Source of the DNA: Chrysemys picta bellii
Taxonomy: Eukaryota > Chordata > Testudines > Emydidae
NCBI RefSeq assembly: GCF_011386835.1
Contig: NC_088795.1
Location: 16,225,441 to 16,289,440, forward strand
Length of the DNA: 64,000 nucleotides
Direction: 5' to 3'
Positions 33,299-45,855 of the stretch are shown piece by piece (the first letter of the stretch is position 1; every line of letters starts with the position of its first letter). The position numbers and the translations under genes are program-made. The notes beneath the pieces are model-generated. The model did not search any database and had not been told where the DNA came from. It saw only the letters and a list, made by a program, of their open reading frames with translations.

Positions 33299-33685
33299 AC
33301 ACATAACATAAGAATGGCCACAGTGGGTCAGATCAGTGGTCCATCTACCCCAGTATCTTGTCTTCCAACATTGGCCAATGTTAGATGCTTTGAAGGAAAT
33401 GTACAGGGCAGGGCAATCATCAAGTGATCCATCCCCTCTTGTCCAGGCCCAGCATCTGGCAGGCAGAGGCTTAGGGACACCCAGAGCATGTGGTTGCATC
33501 CCTGACCATCTTGGCTAATAGCCATTGATGGACCTATCCTCCATGAACTTTATCAAATTCTTTTTTTAATCCGGTTAAAGTTTTGGCCTTCACCATATCC
33601 CTTGGCAATGAGTTCCACAGGTTGACTGTGTGTTGTGTGAAGAAGTACTTCCTTTTGTTTGCTTTAAACCTGCTGCCTATTAAAA
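33299..33685 (-). mobile_element. CR1 LINE, 3' UTR fragment
   Basis: Minus strand; the 3' end at the left is 'acataacataagaatggcca', then 'gtgggtcagatcagtggtcc', 'tcatcaagtgatccatcccc', 'taatagccattgatggacct', 'aggttgactgtgtgttgtgt' and 'aaacctgctgcctattaa'. It follows the CR1 3' UTR without a break for about 390 bp. Similarity ends abruptly at about 33685, and a continuation of the same UTR appears at 34505. Confidence 0.9.
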
Positions 33686-34504
33686 TGAAAAGTGTGTGCC
33701 AAGATTAGCTATTCTTGAAATGTAACCCACTCTTTCTAACAATGGAAACTGGAAAAATTCTACAAAATCTGGCAAACTATCATTTCCTCCCTGAGCATCC
33801 ATAAGATACAAGGTGAACTCCACCCATTTCATGATTGTCATATGGATAGTTCCACCATTCCCAACATCAGTAAATCTTGCTTCAGTTAAAGACTTAGCCT
33901 TCCCCTTCTACTAGACTTAGCAGTTTGCAACAGATTTAGCTGATGACTATGGATCTCAGCCAAGGTAAGGCCTAATAGTGATCATGCTAATCCAACCAAC
34001 AGGTTATTAATAATTTCTATATGCCCAAGGTCTGAGTTAACCCCTTGTTCGTCCATGTTTTCTCCTTTCTTAGGAATTGCCTCACTGATCAGATGAGTAG
34101 CTCATTCTGACCATGTCCTGTCTTTGACAGTGACCAGCACCAGATGCTTCAGAAATAGGGGCAAAAAATCCTGTATTAGGACAATTGTGGAATAACCACC
34201 TGCTTATGGAGGAATTTATCTCTATCCCCATCAGCTAATTAAAGCTTATACCCTGACATAAGGGGAAACTTTTATATCCCTTATACAAATGTTTTATCCT
34301 GACTAATGTAACTGTCTGAGGATGTTTTCACTGTCTATAAAAGCTGGCTGAAAACGTTTGAATTTTCTATATTTAGATGAAAAATTTTCACATTTTTTGC
34401 TGTTTTTTCCTTCTGACCAGCTTATAAGGTAGTTAAAAGTTTTCACAAAATTGAAATGCTGATGAACAATGAGTTGCACAGGATAACTAACTAGCACTGA
34501 GTAA
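33686..34504. other. AT-rich segment between two CR1 pieces
   Basis: About 820 bp with no family that I recognise, sitting between parts of what could have been one CR1 copy. No inverted ends are obvious. Confidence 0.45.
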
Positions 34505-34800
34505 AAAATTGTTTTCTTTCATCAGGTTCAAATTTGTGGCCTTTCACTTTCATTGGATGCTCTCTTGTTCTAATGTATGTAGAAAAGATAAATAGGAGTT
34601 CTCAGTTCACCTTCTCATTGGTTATTTCAAAAGTCTCTATCCATATCACCTCTTATTTCTCTCTTCTCGTGAGAATTGGGATTTTTTTCAGTCTCTTTTG
34701 TTAACTGTCAGTGGCCCTCTTCTATTTCTGCTATATCTTTTCAGATGGTGTAAGGAGAACAGAAGGGTGTGCCATTGATTTATATAATGGAATTATTTAA
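34505..34800 (-). mobile_element. CR1 LINE, adjacent 3' UTR segment
   Basis: 'ggttcaaatttgtggccttt', 'cactttcattggatgctctc', 'ccatatcacctcttatttct', 'tttctgctatatcttttcag' and 'ccattgatttatataatgga' correspond to the CR1 UTR region just upstream (in CR1 sense) of where the 33299-33685 piece stops, with about 25 bp of overlap. It lacks its own CR1 3' end. Confidence 0.6.
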
Positions 34801-35138
34801 TATTTTTCAGTATTTCTTTTTTTACTGTGTATGCTGACCATCATAAACACAGAGGTAACAAATTCAAAAATATACTTTAGTTAGATAAGTGAATTCCAGA
34901 ATTGTAAAGGAGTGCAGCTTACCAGAACAGACCAATAGATATAAAGGAAACACCCTTTTGAAAACAAGGGACACCTTGTTAATTATCAGGAACCTAAAAG
35001 CCACCTAATTTTTAAATCTTTAAATTTTTGTATTAAGTATTGTCAAGATATCTGCCTTGATTTGAAGCACTCATTTTACAAACTCATGGTTACACACATG
35101 ATCGGCTTATATGTTCACTGTGTATCAGGAAGGTAACT

Positions 35139-35225
35139 GTCCAGATTCTGAACTGGTGAGAATTGGCATAGCTCTGTTAAAATCAATGGAATTACTCCAA
35201 TTAACATCAGCTGAGAATCTGGTCC
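35139..35225. repeat. palindromic module, subfamily iv
   Basis: Ends 'tgtccagattctgaactggt' and 'cagctgagaatctggtcc', with centre 'ttaaaatcaatggaattact'. Clean termini. Confidence 0.68.
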
Positions 35226-35264
35226 ATAAGGTGGTCTAGTGGACTGGGAGGTCTGGAGAAATAA

Positions 35265-35345
35265 AATAGGGCTAATAATACTTACCTTTGTAAAGCACTT
35301 TGAGATCTGTGGAGGAACAGTAAGTTCAAAGCATTATTTTATTAT
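35265..35345 (+). repeat. MIR-type tail fragment
   Basis: 'gggctaataatacttacctt', 'tgtaaagcactttgagatct' and 'aaagcattattttatt' match the distal part of MIR-like units. Confidence 0.5.
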
Positions 35346-36683
35346 CCATGTTTAACTGTATCCTTTATATTTTATAGTTACAAATTCAGTTTAGATGACA
35401 ATTTTATTGTCGCCTGTTCTTGTTTATTCTGTATGTAATCACAGACACATTTGTGACATTTTGTTTACTTAACTTGGTTGTTATCTTATAGTTCACTTTT
35501 ATTCAAATAGACCAATTCCCAAGGTAGGCCAGGGAACCGGCTGTTTATTTGTGGAATGTACAAATACATATTATCTGCCTTGTTGTTGCAAAAAAATAAA
35601 ATTAAAAATCTCTAAAAAGGAAAACACTTCAGGAGCGAGCTCTACAGGGTCTGTAGTCTAGGCAACTTCTAAAGCTTCCTGTGGAATCTGCCAAACAGAC
35701 AGATGCTGCTAAAACTGCTAAAAAACCAAATCATCATCACCATGGCATCTGGGTATTCTATTTTCTGGCCAGAGGAAAAGATGGAGAACTATCTCTAGGT
35801 ATGTGAGAATTGCTCACCTACAAAGAATTCTACCTCTGATTCAAGGTGAGCCCTTATCTAAGTTTTTGAATTAAATTTTAAAAAATACAATCTAAAAGCT
35901 GAATATAAGTTTCTGGGATATCTATGGATGGGATGCCAACCATAGGAAATTTGAGGGAATTCACAAAGGACACTGCTTTTATTAATTTTATTTTTTAATG
36001 AGTTCCAAAATTAAATTCTCCTCCTTTGAAAAGGGAGGACTGGAACTTTTATCCTCTATTTCACAATGCTTTAAAAGAAGAAAGTTCTGGAATGAAATAT
36101 GGTTTGGGTTTTTATAGGCATAGGTCTGAGCTGGAAAGTTGGAATTTGAATCTGAGATTCTCAAGTTTGCGGTGTTGTGCACTAAGGTTATGGTTTGAGC
36201 TCATCTTTCACTTTTGTTTACAGAAAATTCTTGTTATCTAGAAAAGGACCTAAACTTCCATCTCCCAATCTTTGATGGTTGATTTAAAATGGAACCCAGT
36301 CTTCTCTCTGGGCATTAGGAATACTTGTGGGGAAACTTATTTTGATTATGGGTTATTCCTGTGTAAAAAGAAATGCCGTAGGATATAGTCTAAAGGAAAA
36401 TAAGTACCGGGACAACACCCTTTGGAAAACAGATGTTTCACAGACATGTGCTAGGAACTACAATGGGATTTCTTCAATCGACACCCTCTATCCCCACCGA
36501 CTGAAATATTTTTCAGATGTCACATTCTCTTATCCAACAGAAGAAATGCACTGGGTTCTCCAGCCTAAGGTTCAACAGTTAAATACCAAGCAAAGATGAG
36601 ATATGGCTAGTGGATTTTTGGATGCTGCACAGAAGAAATGAAACACAGCAAAGTTTTCCTAAAGCCATTTGAACTAAGACTAT
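35346..36683. other. AT-rich non-coding stretch
   Basis: No recognised element. Frames up to 90 codons (36327-36599) without domains. Confidence 0.4.
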
Positions 36684-36779
36684 GGGCTAGATCTTCAGCT
36701 GGTATAAATTGCCATAGCTGCACAACTTCATTGACTTCAGGGGAGCTATGCTGATTTACCTTAGGTGAGAATCTAGCCC
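36684..36779. repeat. palindromic module, subfamily iv
   Basis: Ends 'gggctagatcttcagctggt' and 'ttaggtgagaatctagccc', with 'gccatagctgcacaacttca' facing 'gggagctatgctgatttacc'. The centre is 'cattgacttcaggg'. 96 bp, one of the clearest copies. Confidence 0.72.
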
Positions 36780-37549
36780 TGTGTCTTTCCCAACCGGAAG
36801 AGAAAGCCAATCGCAGCTTCATTCAAATTCCTCCTGAAAATTCACTTCCGCCATCTTAGGAAGCAAAGAAGAAAGATAATAAACATAGTAAGGGACTGAT
36901 CACCCCATGTTGCATGAAACGCCTTGGGACATGCAGTATAGAAATCACATTAAAGAGCTTTTGAAGGTAATTCATAAGAGATTCCATTTGTCATGGTGAG
37001 GGATATCTCTGAAGTAGTGCCTTTAATAATGAAATACTCTATCCGGCAAGCTCAACACTGCTCTTTTGTATTACATGCAGTGGTATTTTATGGGAAGAAT
37101 ACACATTTTCAGCACCATGTTCTTTGACAGCTTATGGTCAAGGAGAAGTCTTTGATCATTTCAATGCAGGTCCTTAAAAGACCCAATGTAATGGTGGAAT
37201 GAATTACTCAGTTTGAAGGTGCTCTTTGCACCTTTTGATGTCTGAACATTTTAATGTGCATGCTTAAACATGAATTTAAACACCTCTGGAAAACTGTCAG
37301 TAAATATGTTGACCAAATGTACAGACCAAATGCCTTGGTTACAACAGCATCTTCTGAAAAAGATGTTAAAATGGAATTATTCCACAAAATGCTTCATAGA
37401 TGGATAATATAGCCAATAGTAAAACTCAATACAGTTTACGATGTATTTAATGCGGTTTCTTTTACAGGAGTCTGTAGAACACAAGGTATTTTACGGTTAC
37501 CAGAGCTCCTTCCGTTTGCCTGTTTATCCACTTGTTGCATTCTGTAAGA
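36780..37549. other. non-coding stretch, no gene seen
   Basis: No recognised element. Confidence 0.35.
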
Positions 37550-37650
37550 CATCTTAGAATGTGAACTCCCTGGGGTAGTTGCTTGACACATTTGTACAGT
37601 CCCTGACACACTAGGGTCTTGCCACAGCACCAATAGTAATAATGACAAAT
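37550..37650 (+). repeat. MIR/L3-type repeat tail
   Basis: 'agaatgtgaactccctgggg', 'cacatttgtacagtccctga', 'cacactagggtcttgccaca' and 'caccaatagtaataatgaca' match the tail order. Confidence 0.55.
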
Positions 37651-38029
37651 GCAATACTAAGGGGCAAACGTTAACTTTGCTTCTGTGCGTGCAGCTCCCA
37701 TTGATATCCGTGGGAAGTGCGCATACGCTTCACTTCTTGGAAAGATCTTATTATTTCCCATAGGCAGTATTAGAATATGCAGCAACACTCACAGAGTTTA
37801 GAACTCTATAGATATAAGTGTTATGCAATTATTAAGTTATATCATTGCTGGTAAATATTATTGATATATAATCATATGGCTAATTATTTCTTTGGAAAAA
37901 TTAGCCCAACTCTCCTATTTAAATCCCTCTTAGAGACCAACTTCTTCCTTTCTGCCTATAACTAATCTAGTTGGCTTGTATAAACACTTCCTATTTGTTG
38001 TTCCCCTTCCCCTAGTCTATGTCTACAGG

Positions 38030-38130
38030 TCCATCCGTCTGTCTTTTTGGACCATGACCACCTTAGAGCATAGACCTTTCACTAAAGTGCCTTGCACCTT
38101 GTGCGTGGTAGTGCAAACAAATAATAAAAC
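38030..38130 (+). repeat. MIR/L3-type repeat tail, diverged
   Basis: 'ctttcactaaagtgccttgc', 'accttgtgcgtggtagtgca' and 'aacaaataataaa' loosely follow the tail. Weak. Confidence 0.35.
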
Positions 38131-39469
38131 AATATGAGTTCTCAGAAGTCAGTGGAAGCCCCTCTTGCCTTCAAGGGTGGAAAGGGCTCCTCGTTGCTGG
38201 CATAATGATTACTGCCTGTTTGCAGTTTGAAAGCTTTGCCGTGCATCTAACCTATATATTCGTGCTAAAAAAGAGGAGTGTACTGTCAAGCTACCAGCAG
38301 ATAAGCTTCTCTCCTATTTATCAAAAGAGACAAGACAAATAAGAAAACAGTCTCCTCTTGATGTCTTCATAAGACATCAATAGCATTTGTGAAACATTTC
38401 AGCTCCCTTCTTTTAGGACAAACATAAATAATTACCTAGATAGCTACCTTATGTAGATTCGGGGGCTCGTTGTCATCCAGCGATTGTGGCAGCTCAGCCA
38501 AACTCCTTGTCTGGTGCCGCATGATGGATAGATGTGGTTTGATGAATAGCCTGTGCCATGGTGCGCCATTAGAGCACATTCACTTCAAGAAGATTAATTG
38601 TTTTAGATTGTGCCAGCATCTTTCAAGACTTAGTGTTTAGGTTTATCTATCTATCTTCTCGACATCAACAATGGCATTGCATATTCCAGTTAAAAACTGT
38701 AAGGATAAATTAAACGTTTCCCTACAGATCAACATCAGTTTTTAAATGGCTTTCCCAGCTCCTGTTACCACTACATTATGGTATAGTGAGGAAAGGGCTG
38801 AACTGGCCTTGGGAGCCTTTCTCTGGGAACGGAAAGCAGGAGGCTCGGGCAGAAATGATTTTCATCAACATTTGTATTTAGAGGAAAGGAAGTAGGACTT
38901 CTCTTGATCCTGCTCCATTCTAAATATTTCCTGCTAACTCCCCAACTATCTACTTCCCTTTCCCCTCCCAGAGCATGCCCACTATTGTCAATCCCAACCT
39001 TTCAGAAGCCATGCATGAGGCCCTCCAAAATCATCAGACTGGCATTAAAATCATGCAGTTAAAAAAAAAAGAAAAAGGAGAAGGGGGGGGGGGTCATGAC
39101 ATGTCATGTTCCCTGACCTTCCTAGCTGTAGGAAAGCCCCCCATGCTGTCAGTCCTCAGTCACTCCTGGGCCACATACACCTGCTCAATATATGCTCTTC
39201 TGGTCAGAACTTGGCTCCGCATCCTATCCTTTCCTGGCAGAGTGGGGAGAGCTGATGGTTGGCGTGAATGAGGGAGAAGGGTGCACTGGCCGTAAGTAAC
39301 TGTACTGCTGGCCGAGGCAGGGTCATCCAGATGAAAGCGGAGATAGAGACAAAAAGGAGAAGAGCAAAACAGGAGATATAAACATTGGCAAAGCGAGGAG
39401 GGAGGCAAAATCCCAATCTGCCTTCAACTCTATCCTTCAACACCATGTAAATCTCCCGTCAGCCTCGGG
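38131..39469. other. non-coding stretch with A and G runs
   Basis: No gene seen. A purine tract (A run then G run) lies at about 39059-39094. 38461-38640 is non-repetitive and looks unlike the flanks. Confidence 0.35.
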
Positions 39470-39575
39470 CTGGATCTTGGCAGCTCTAGTGAAACGGCTT
39501 GCCCAGGATCACACAGCGAGTCCAAGCTAGAACTGGCGCTAGAAGCCAGGAACTCTGACGTCCAGTCTCCGTTAA
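39470..39575 (-). mobile_element. MIR-like SINE fragment, minus strand
   Basis: 'acggcttgcccaggatcaca', 'cagcgagtccaagctagaac' and 'gaactctgacgtccagtctc' are the reversed core and head of a MIR-type SINE. Confidence 0.65.
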
Positions 39576-40843
39576 GTAAAATGTACTTCCCTGCTCCATC
39601 TATGTGAGAACTGGAGTGGGAATGATGAGCCCCGTGAGCCTAAAAATTGACACTAGAGCACTTTAAGTACATTGAGGTGGCTGTTGGCATTATACCACAG
39701 AGTTGACAACCACTACACTATTCAAGAACAGTTGTGAGGGAACAAGTAAGGACTTGGAATAAGGGCAAAACAGTGGGTTTTTTTTTTAACCTTTACATTC
39801 TCCTTCTCCTCATGGCTCTATCTCCTGCAAAACACTCCAGGCCCGTGGCTCACATAGCTTTTAGGTAGGTGGAAAAAGCAATTTTTCAGCAAGTTGGAAC
39901 TGGCACATGAGGCCTGTATCATCTGATCTCCGCTACGAACTGTGAAAGCAAATGAAATCCTTCACGTTTTGGAGTAAAATTCCCCACAGGCCTGGAGAAC
40001 AATGAAACGAGCTAGAGAATGCGGGTGAGGAGGAAAGAGCCAAAGGTTAAAGGTGGTGTTGAATTCAGAAACACACAAGAAAAATTCTGACCTGAAGCCA
40101 GATTCTGAAGTAATGGGCTTCTGCCCTCGCCTATGAATGGCACATGCCCAACGAAACCCAGAACTGTGTGTTACACCCTCCAGCACAGACTTGAGTCTAA
40201 AGCAAAGAACAGCTTCATGAATGTGCCAGATTGATATAAAATGGGAGAGTGTTTGGAATCTGTTTTGTGAATGCGCTCCATGACATGCTAATTTGGGTAG
40301 AAATCTTGCACCATGTCTGCTTCCCTCTGTAGGCCAAATTCACTGCTGGAATAAGTGAATACAGTTGATGTGCATTTGGACCAGTTTGAATTTGATCCCA
40401 TTTTTCCTCTTAGATATGCACAAAAATATATATTAGTAGTAGTAATCCTTGAGCGCTGGCAGCATGCTTAGCAGTGTGCAACACACAGTGGGTGTTCTCC
40501 CGGCTGCAATGGATATCTGCATTTCAGTATCCATCCATCTCTACTTTGCTAATACATCCATGAGACTCTAGCATAGTGATTGTTTCAAGGACGTTTGTGA
40601 TTTCATGAATTTATTTGAGTTTTGGGTGAAGAAAGTCCCAGTTTACCAAAGTAGCTGCCTAACAAATGGGGGATTTCCAGGTGTAAACATACACTGAGAT
40701 AGACATCTGCTAGTTTTGTACATTCAAGAGCCTGTTTGCATGTGGAAACAGAGATTCTTTGAGCGATGGTCCCTATTGTATTCCACTGAGGGTTTATGCA
40801 TGTGCACCATGCATCCAGAGCCGGAGAATTTCAAAGTTGGTCC
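39576..40843. other. non-coding stretch, no gene seen
   Basis: T run at about 39778-39788; otherwise nothing recognised. Confidence 0.35.
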
Positions 40844-40978
40844 GGGCCAGATTTTCAAAAGATTTCAGCTCCTCTTTAGTCACCAAAATAAGTGGCCAGA
40901 TTTTCTGTTGAAAAACTGATCATACGTGTTTCCTCAACGGGAGCTGCTTGGTGCTAAACACTTTTGAAAATCTGCCCC
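40844..40978. repeat. palindromic module, subfamily ii (best termini)
   Basis: Ends gggccagattttcaaaag and cttttgaaaatctgcccc: 17 of 18 positions are complementary. A second internal 'gtggccagattttctgttga' suggests that a smaller unit is embedded. 135 bp. Confidence 0.78.
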
Positions 40979-42128
40979 TTCTTTAGGTTCCTAACTGGGA
41001 ACAGCGCTCTTAGGAAAATCTATCCCCAAGTGTTTAACCAGGGGAATTATGTACCGGAACATAATCCAGACGTGGGGAAGGGAGGAAGTGAAGAGAATTT
41101 GGAAGATCAAAGAGGATTACAAATAATTCTAAGGCCTCTTTGATGAGTCTCCTCTTTCTGTCCATGCTCATTCTTCCAGTCAAATTCCCTGAATATTAAC
41201 CTCTCCTGCTAGGATGCTGGATTAGTAAAACTCAGGAGCTCCATTTTTCTGCCCGTCTGTCGGGCAATTTGGACTCTTGGAGTGAATTCCTCTGCTTCCG
41301 ATATGGCGCTTTTGAGAGACGGCTGCTTGCACTGACGTGATGTCCCTTTCCCCTGCTCCTATTACACGGGTATTCAGTTTAATCATTGTGTTTGGCTCTC
41401 AGAACCCCTGCCAAACTCTGGCGCATCCAAAGTCATTTGGTGAAGGAGTCCATTATGCTCATCGCTCGCCGTGATAAATTCCCTACCACGGTGGCAGCTC
41501 ACAGCAGCCTCCTCTCCTAATGACATTCTGCTCGGGTTGGCAGGAATCCCTGGGCAGGAAGCACTGCCCCGAAATAACAAACACGACAGTGACGAGGACA
41601 ACAACAGCCAGACGCACAAACGCTGGGAGGCTGTATAGAGCCGAGTAGAAAGGGATGGAGCAGTTTCTGAAATCTCTGCTTTCTAGGGGTTTATTAACGT
41701 CTTGTCAGGCACATTGAAAGGAACACTGTAAAGTAAACAAGACTATTACATGCTCTGCAGGAGGAAGGCCAGGAGGAAGAAGAGTACTTACTCATGTGCG
41801 TAATTTAAAGCCCGTGCTGGTTCCAGGACATTTCTTGTTTAGTGGGGGCCTGGATGTTGAATGCTCCCTCCCAGTGAACAGGCCAGGGGAGGACATTTCA
41901 CTAATTGCATTTATATTTGCAAATAACTTCGACCTGATCTTGCTGGAGAGAGTGCTTATGCCTGAGAACGAGTCCTGCTTAAGTCCCTGAGGCTCCTGGG
42001 AGTGTAAGGTTCCCCGTGAGTTCATTTCTTTGCAGGATGAGGGCTAACGTGAGATCGTTGTAACTGCTGCCCCGAAATGAGGCTGCAGAAAGAACTTTCC
42101 TTTTCAGATGTATTCCTTGGCCAGTCTA
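40979..42128. other. non-repetitive stretch, one weak secreted-like frame
   Basis: No recognised repeat. The minus frame 41383-41619 (78 codons) starts with a Met and a hydrophobic run (WLLLSSSLSCLLF) that resembles a signal peptide, but the rest shows no domain, no splice context that I can defend and no supporting neighbour. I do not call it a gene. Confidence 0.3.
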
Positions 42129-42397
42129 GGCTCCGTCTAGGCTGCAATAAAAGACCCGCAGCACAGCCACGACTGGCCCACTGACTCGGGCTCACGGGGT
42201 CAGGCTGTGGGGCTATTAAATTGCAATGTAAGTGTTCGGGCTTGGACTGGAGCCTGGGCTCCGAGACCCTGCAAGGTGGGGGAGATCTCAAAGCCTAGGG
42301 TCCGGCCTGAGCTTGACCGTCTACACTGCTCTTTGTAGTCCCACAGTCTGAGCCCAAGTCAGTGATGTGGGATTTTTATTGCAGCATAGATTTACCC
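42129..42397. mobile_element. foldback MITE
   Basis: About 269 bp. The arms 'gctgcaataaaagacccgca', 'actgactcgggctcacgggg' and 'cttggactggagcctgggct' are mirrored by 'gtccggcctgagcttgaccg', 'ctgagcccaagtcagtgatg' and 'gatttttattgcagc'. The hinge is near 'gaccctgcaaggtgggggag'. The outer right end 'agatttaccc' is a decayed form of the gtgtagacataccc terminus at 31935. Confidence 0.72.
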
Positions 42398-43500
42398 CTG
42401 GAGCCCCGCTGCGTGACTGCCCGTTCATACTGATTCAAGGGGCCTGGGTAATCCCAGTGGAAGAGAGTGTGGTGGTAACACTGAAATGCATGGATCAAGC
42501 TGTATGACCGTGCCCAGGACTAACTCCCGAGGTGAGGAATGCATGCTCTAACGTGTGCAGATCACCACTACCACCCTGCAGCAGTCCCTCCACAGCACTG
42601 AGTTGTGGACTGTGAACTCTTACGGTTTCTGTGCGAGCTTGCAGTGGGTGGGAAAGTTAGCTGCCTATTTTCCTGTTCATTTATAGACCATTGGTTCAGC
42701 AGAGGTTTGCAGAACTCACCTGGTATGTTTCAAAATCTTCAGATGTGTTTTTAAATTCAGCCCCTGCCCCCACATCCTCTACTGTGGGTTTGAGTCAGGT
42801 AAAAATATCTTTTGTCGCGTGAACCTCTGCTTGCCTCCCCAAACATTTTTGTAAGGAGTCTGGAAGTTTTGTGTTTCTCTTAGAGCAGAGATACGGTTAA
42901 TAAATATAACAGCCTACTTAGGTCATAGATGGGTTTAGAAGCTAGGACATTCTGCACCGAAAGCATCAGCCTCTAGTGCTTGAGCTGAAGAAAAGACTCC
43001 TCAAGCTGGTAGCTGTAGTAGACTCTTATCCTTTATATGGAAAAGCCTCTTAAGGAGGACAAGCATGGTAGCATGAATGAACTAGGTACTCTGCAGAGAG
43101 TAGCATGTTGCAGAACTGACTTAAGGCCTCTTTCATGATGTATGATTTGATCTTCACATACTTCCCTAGTACATGCACTATTGAAAACTACTTGTAGTAC
43201 CTTTTTTTAATAACATATGCAATACAGCCCCAATTAACCAGCTGTCATGGGGACACTGGGTACATTTGGGCATTTAACGTTTCAGATAATCAAAGGGATT
43301 TTTAACGTTGTTAACAGATTCTGCAGGACAAGAGAATATTTTTGACAGCTAAGGGTTTCAGATAAATGAACGTTGACTAGTCCAGGTTGTACTGTGTATC
43401 TGATATACACAACATCTTTACATACGTTTGTAGTTCTTTGTTGTATCATTTATTCTACCATTCTGTTTCACTTAAAATACATAATAAATACACTCTCTCA
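42398..43500. other. non-coding stretch, no gene seen
   Basis: No recognised element. Confidence 0.35.
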
Positions 43501-43516
43501 AACACACACACACACA
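43501..43516. repeat. (CA)n microsatellite
   Basis: Short CA run of about seven units. Confidence 0.9.
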
Positions 43517-43594
43517 ATTCAAGCCAGGGCAGCAATGTAACCACTGCTCCCCTCATCCAGGTTGAGTCCCGGTCCACTCCTGGGGCTCCAGCTG

Positions 43595-43670
43595 GCACCA
43601 TAAGGCCTCATTATGATTTGCACTTCTCTGCACCAGCAGGAGTCAATGCAGATCAGAGTATCGCTCCATA
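43595..43670. repeat. palindromic module, subfamily iv (decayed)
   Basis: 'aaggcctcattatgatttgc' and 'cagatcagagtatcgc' flank 'caccagcaggagtcaatgca'. Weak. Confidence 0.35.
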
Positions 43671-43737
43671 GTTATAAAAAAAGCACATGTCCTAGCTAAA
43701 TGGCAGTTTAATACAGTGCATGTCATTCTATGGTCGT

Positions 43738-43780
43738 TGTTATGCAGGAGGTCAGACTAAATGATTCAACTTGAACTCTG
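43738..43780 (+). mobile_element. CR1 LINE fragment
   Basis: 'ttatgcaggaggtcagacta' and 'aatgattcaacttgaactct' resemble the segment just before the CR1 3' end. Very short. Confidence 0.5.
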
Positions 43781-45330
43781 TGCCCTAGACTTCCCTGCTT
43801 TGGCTTACACAGCACCAAATAGTGGAATTTGACCCTCACTAGCTGGACGAGACTTTTGTGATCATGGGGGATCTCTCAGCTTGCAGAAAGCAGCATTACA
43901 GGCTCCTACAACAACTGTCCCCTTCCCCAGCATAGGGGTGGGAGTAGGCATGTCGAGAACAGGAGGGTTTGGTTTTTTGGACAGAAGGTATCTGTGCTCT
44001 GCCATTTCTCAACTGGCATACTATCTCTTGGATTTATTGTTAGCCAGAGTATGTTAGAGCAGCCCAGAGGCTGCTGTAATTTATGGAAGGGCTGGGGCAT
44101 CTTCAGATGGCTGGCTGTGCCCTCACCTTCCGCTCCACTGCACTGACCAGATCTAGGTGCTGCAGAGAATCCAGCTCTTATTAATCATGGTTCTATTTTT
44201 ATTAAATGTCTCCCAGATAAATGTCACAATATAATAATAATAAAGGTAGCGCAAGCCCAAGTGCTCCTTTTTTCATGCTGTCCTGCCATGACAGGGCTGT
44301 GGCGTCATATATCAATTGCGACAGCTGTGCCTGTTATCCTTTGCTCACAATGGCTTTTGATTTCTACAAAGCCTATGATAAGGTGTGATTGCAGCTCAGA
44401 TAGGCATACCCAGGTTACCTTTATTCTAGCTAGTTTGGCTATAACAGCAGAGAAGATGCAGCAGCCCTGGGTACAGACTCATGTTGCGAGCCTATGCTGG
44501 GAGCTATGTGGCTGCATCTTTCTTTAGTCATGCTAGCTAGCTTAAAATTAGTTTGGGGTATGCCTTTTCCGAGCCGCAGTCACATTCCGATTGCAATGTT
44601 GACGTATCTTGAGATTCAGCCTGCAGGAGAACATGCTCTGCCCCCTGTTGGCTGGGAAGCCGCAAATGCTAGCTTGTTCAGAATCAAGTTAGAGTGTGGG
44701 TGTGTGTTAATCCTATCATGGGAGATGGAATTCCTTTTGTTTCCTAGAAGGAAACAGCAGCTTCTGCTTACCATATGTTTGCACAACATAGGACGCCAGC
44801 TTGCAAGCCATATAATGCCACCCAGAAGGTCTGCGCGTTTACCAGCACTACGCAGCGTTATTTCAGGTCATCGTAATGATCAACTCTCCTGCACGTATAA
44901 GCACATACGTGAAATGTAAAAATGCACCAAAGTCGCATTAAAAATAATAATGCCCTCTAAATTTCTTCTTTTGCCATCACATTAAGAAAATCAATGGTGA
45001 AGAGTTAGTGTGTAAATGATAAATTGAAGATCGTTGAAAACACTGTGAATAGCTGATCAACGGCCTGTGTGAAATTTGTTGGTGGGCTCCTCTGATTGCT
45101 AGTAAATAGGTGTCCCCATCTCAGAAACTAACACCACACTATTGGCACTTTCTGGCCAGGCTGACCAGGCCGAGAAGCTAACGACTGACTAGACTTGCAA
45201 CCCTAACAGCTCTCGTGTGATGTCTTAAATGGAAAGACATGAACCATGGAGTTTTCACAGTATCTTTCACAATGGAACTTCTGCTATGGGGAGGACCTTG
45301 GTGCAGTACTGTACTACAAATAGGTGGAGA
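43781..45330. other. non-coding stretch, unusually open plus strand
   Basis: Two overlapping plus-strand frames (44261-44527, 88 codons; 44494-44919, 141 codons) lie end to end. Neither has a recognisable domain and codon use is not distinctive to the eye. (ATA)n-like tract at about 44230-44242. I do not call a gene. Confidence 0.35.
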
Positions 45331-45422
45331 TCTTCAAAGGAATGTAGGTGAGTTAGGCACGCAGTCCCCATTGAAATTCAATGAGAATAGGGCTCCTAAC
45401 TCCCTTAGACTCCTTTGCAGAT
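45331..45422. repeat. palindromic module, subfamily ii
   Basis: Ends 'cttcaaaggaatgtaggtga' and 'ccttagactcctttgcag', with 'gttaggcacgc' facing 'gggctcctaactc' around 'cccattgaaattcaatgaga'. Confidence 0.7.
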
Positions 45423-45679
45423 GCAAGCCATGAATCATCATCAGTCCTCTCATATGGAAAGGACAAATGTGTTTTCTATACCTGGCTAGTGGCGCCATTT
45501 TAAAAATGTTACATATGTGTGCATACTGTAACATGAAAGAGGTTACTTTTCCTATTTGAAATGGTGGTATCCTCTTTATATTAAAGACTGTCACCATATT
45601 TCCATTATAAATTGGATTTTGACATCCCTTTAAACTCTCATGAAAGGCACTTTCTGATTTTCTAGTAATGTATAGCTAA

Positions 45680-45855
45680 AGTGGTACAATCCCTTAGTGT
45701 GGATGCAGTTAGACCATTATAGAGGTGCTTTTTACCCATAGTGTTTATTGCTCAACGCTAGGGATTGTAGTGATCTATTTATTTCAGTAAGAAAAAAAAT
45801 TACACCTCTAACCAAATAATTATATTGGTGCAAAAACTCTATGTAGACCAGGCCT
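45680..45855. mobile_element. Harbinger-like MITE, left-truncated
   Basis: 'cttagtgtggatgcagttag', 'gaggtgctttttacccatag', 'ttacacctctaaccaaataa' and the end 'tctatgtagaccaggcc' match a turtle MITE whose terminus resembles the Harbinger end at 17722 (gtagaccagggc). The left terminus is missing. Confidence 0.6.

Noticed and set aside
44261..44919. Two overlapping plus-strand frames that might be exons
   Set aside because: No recognisable protein family, no convincing splice pattern, and lengths within chance.
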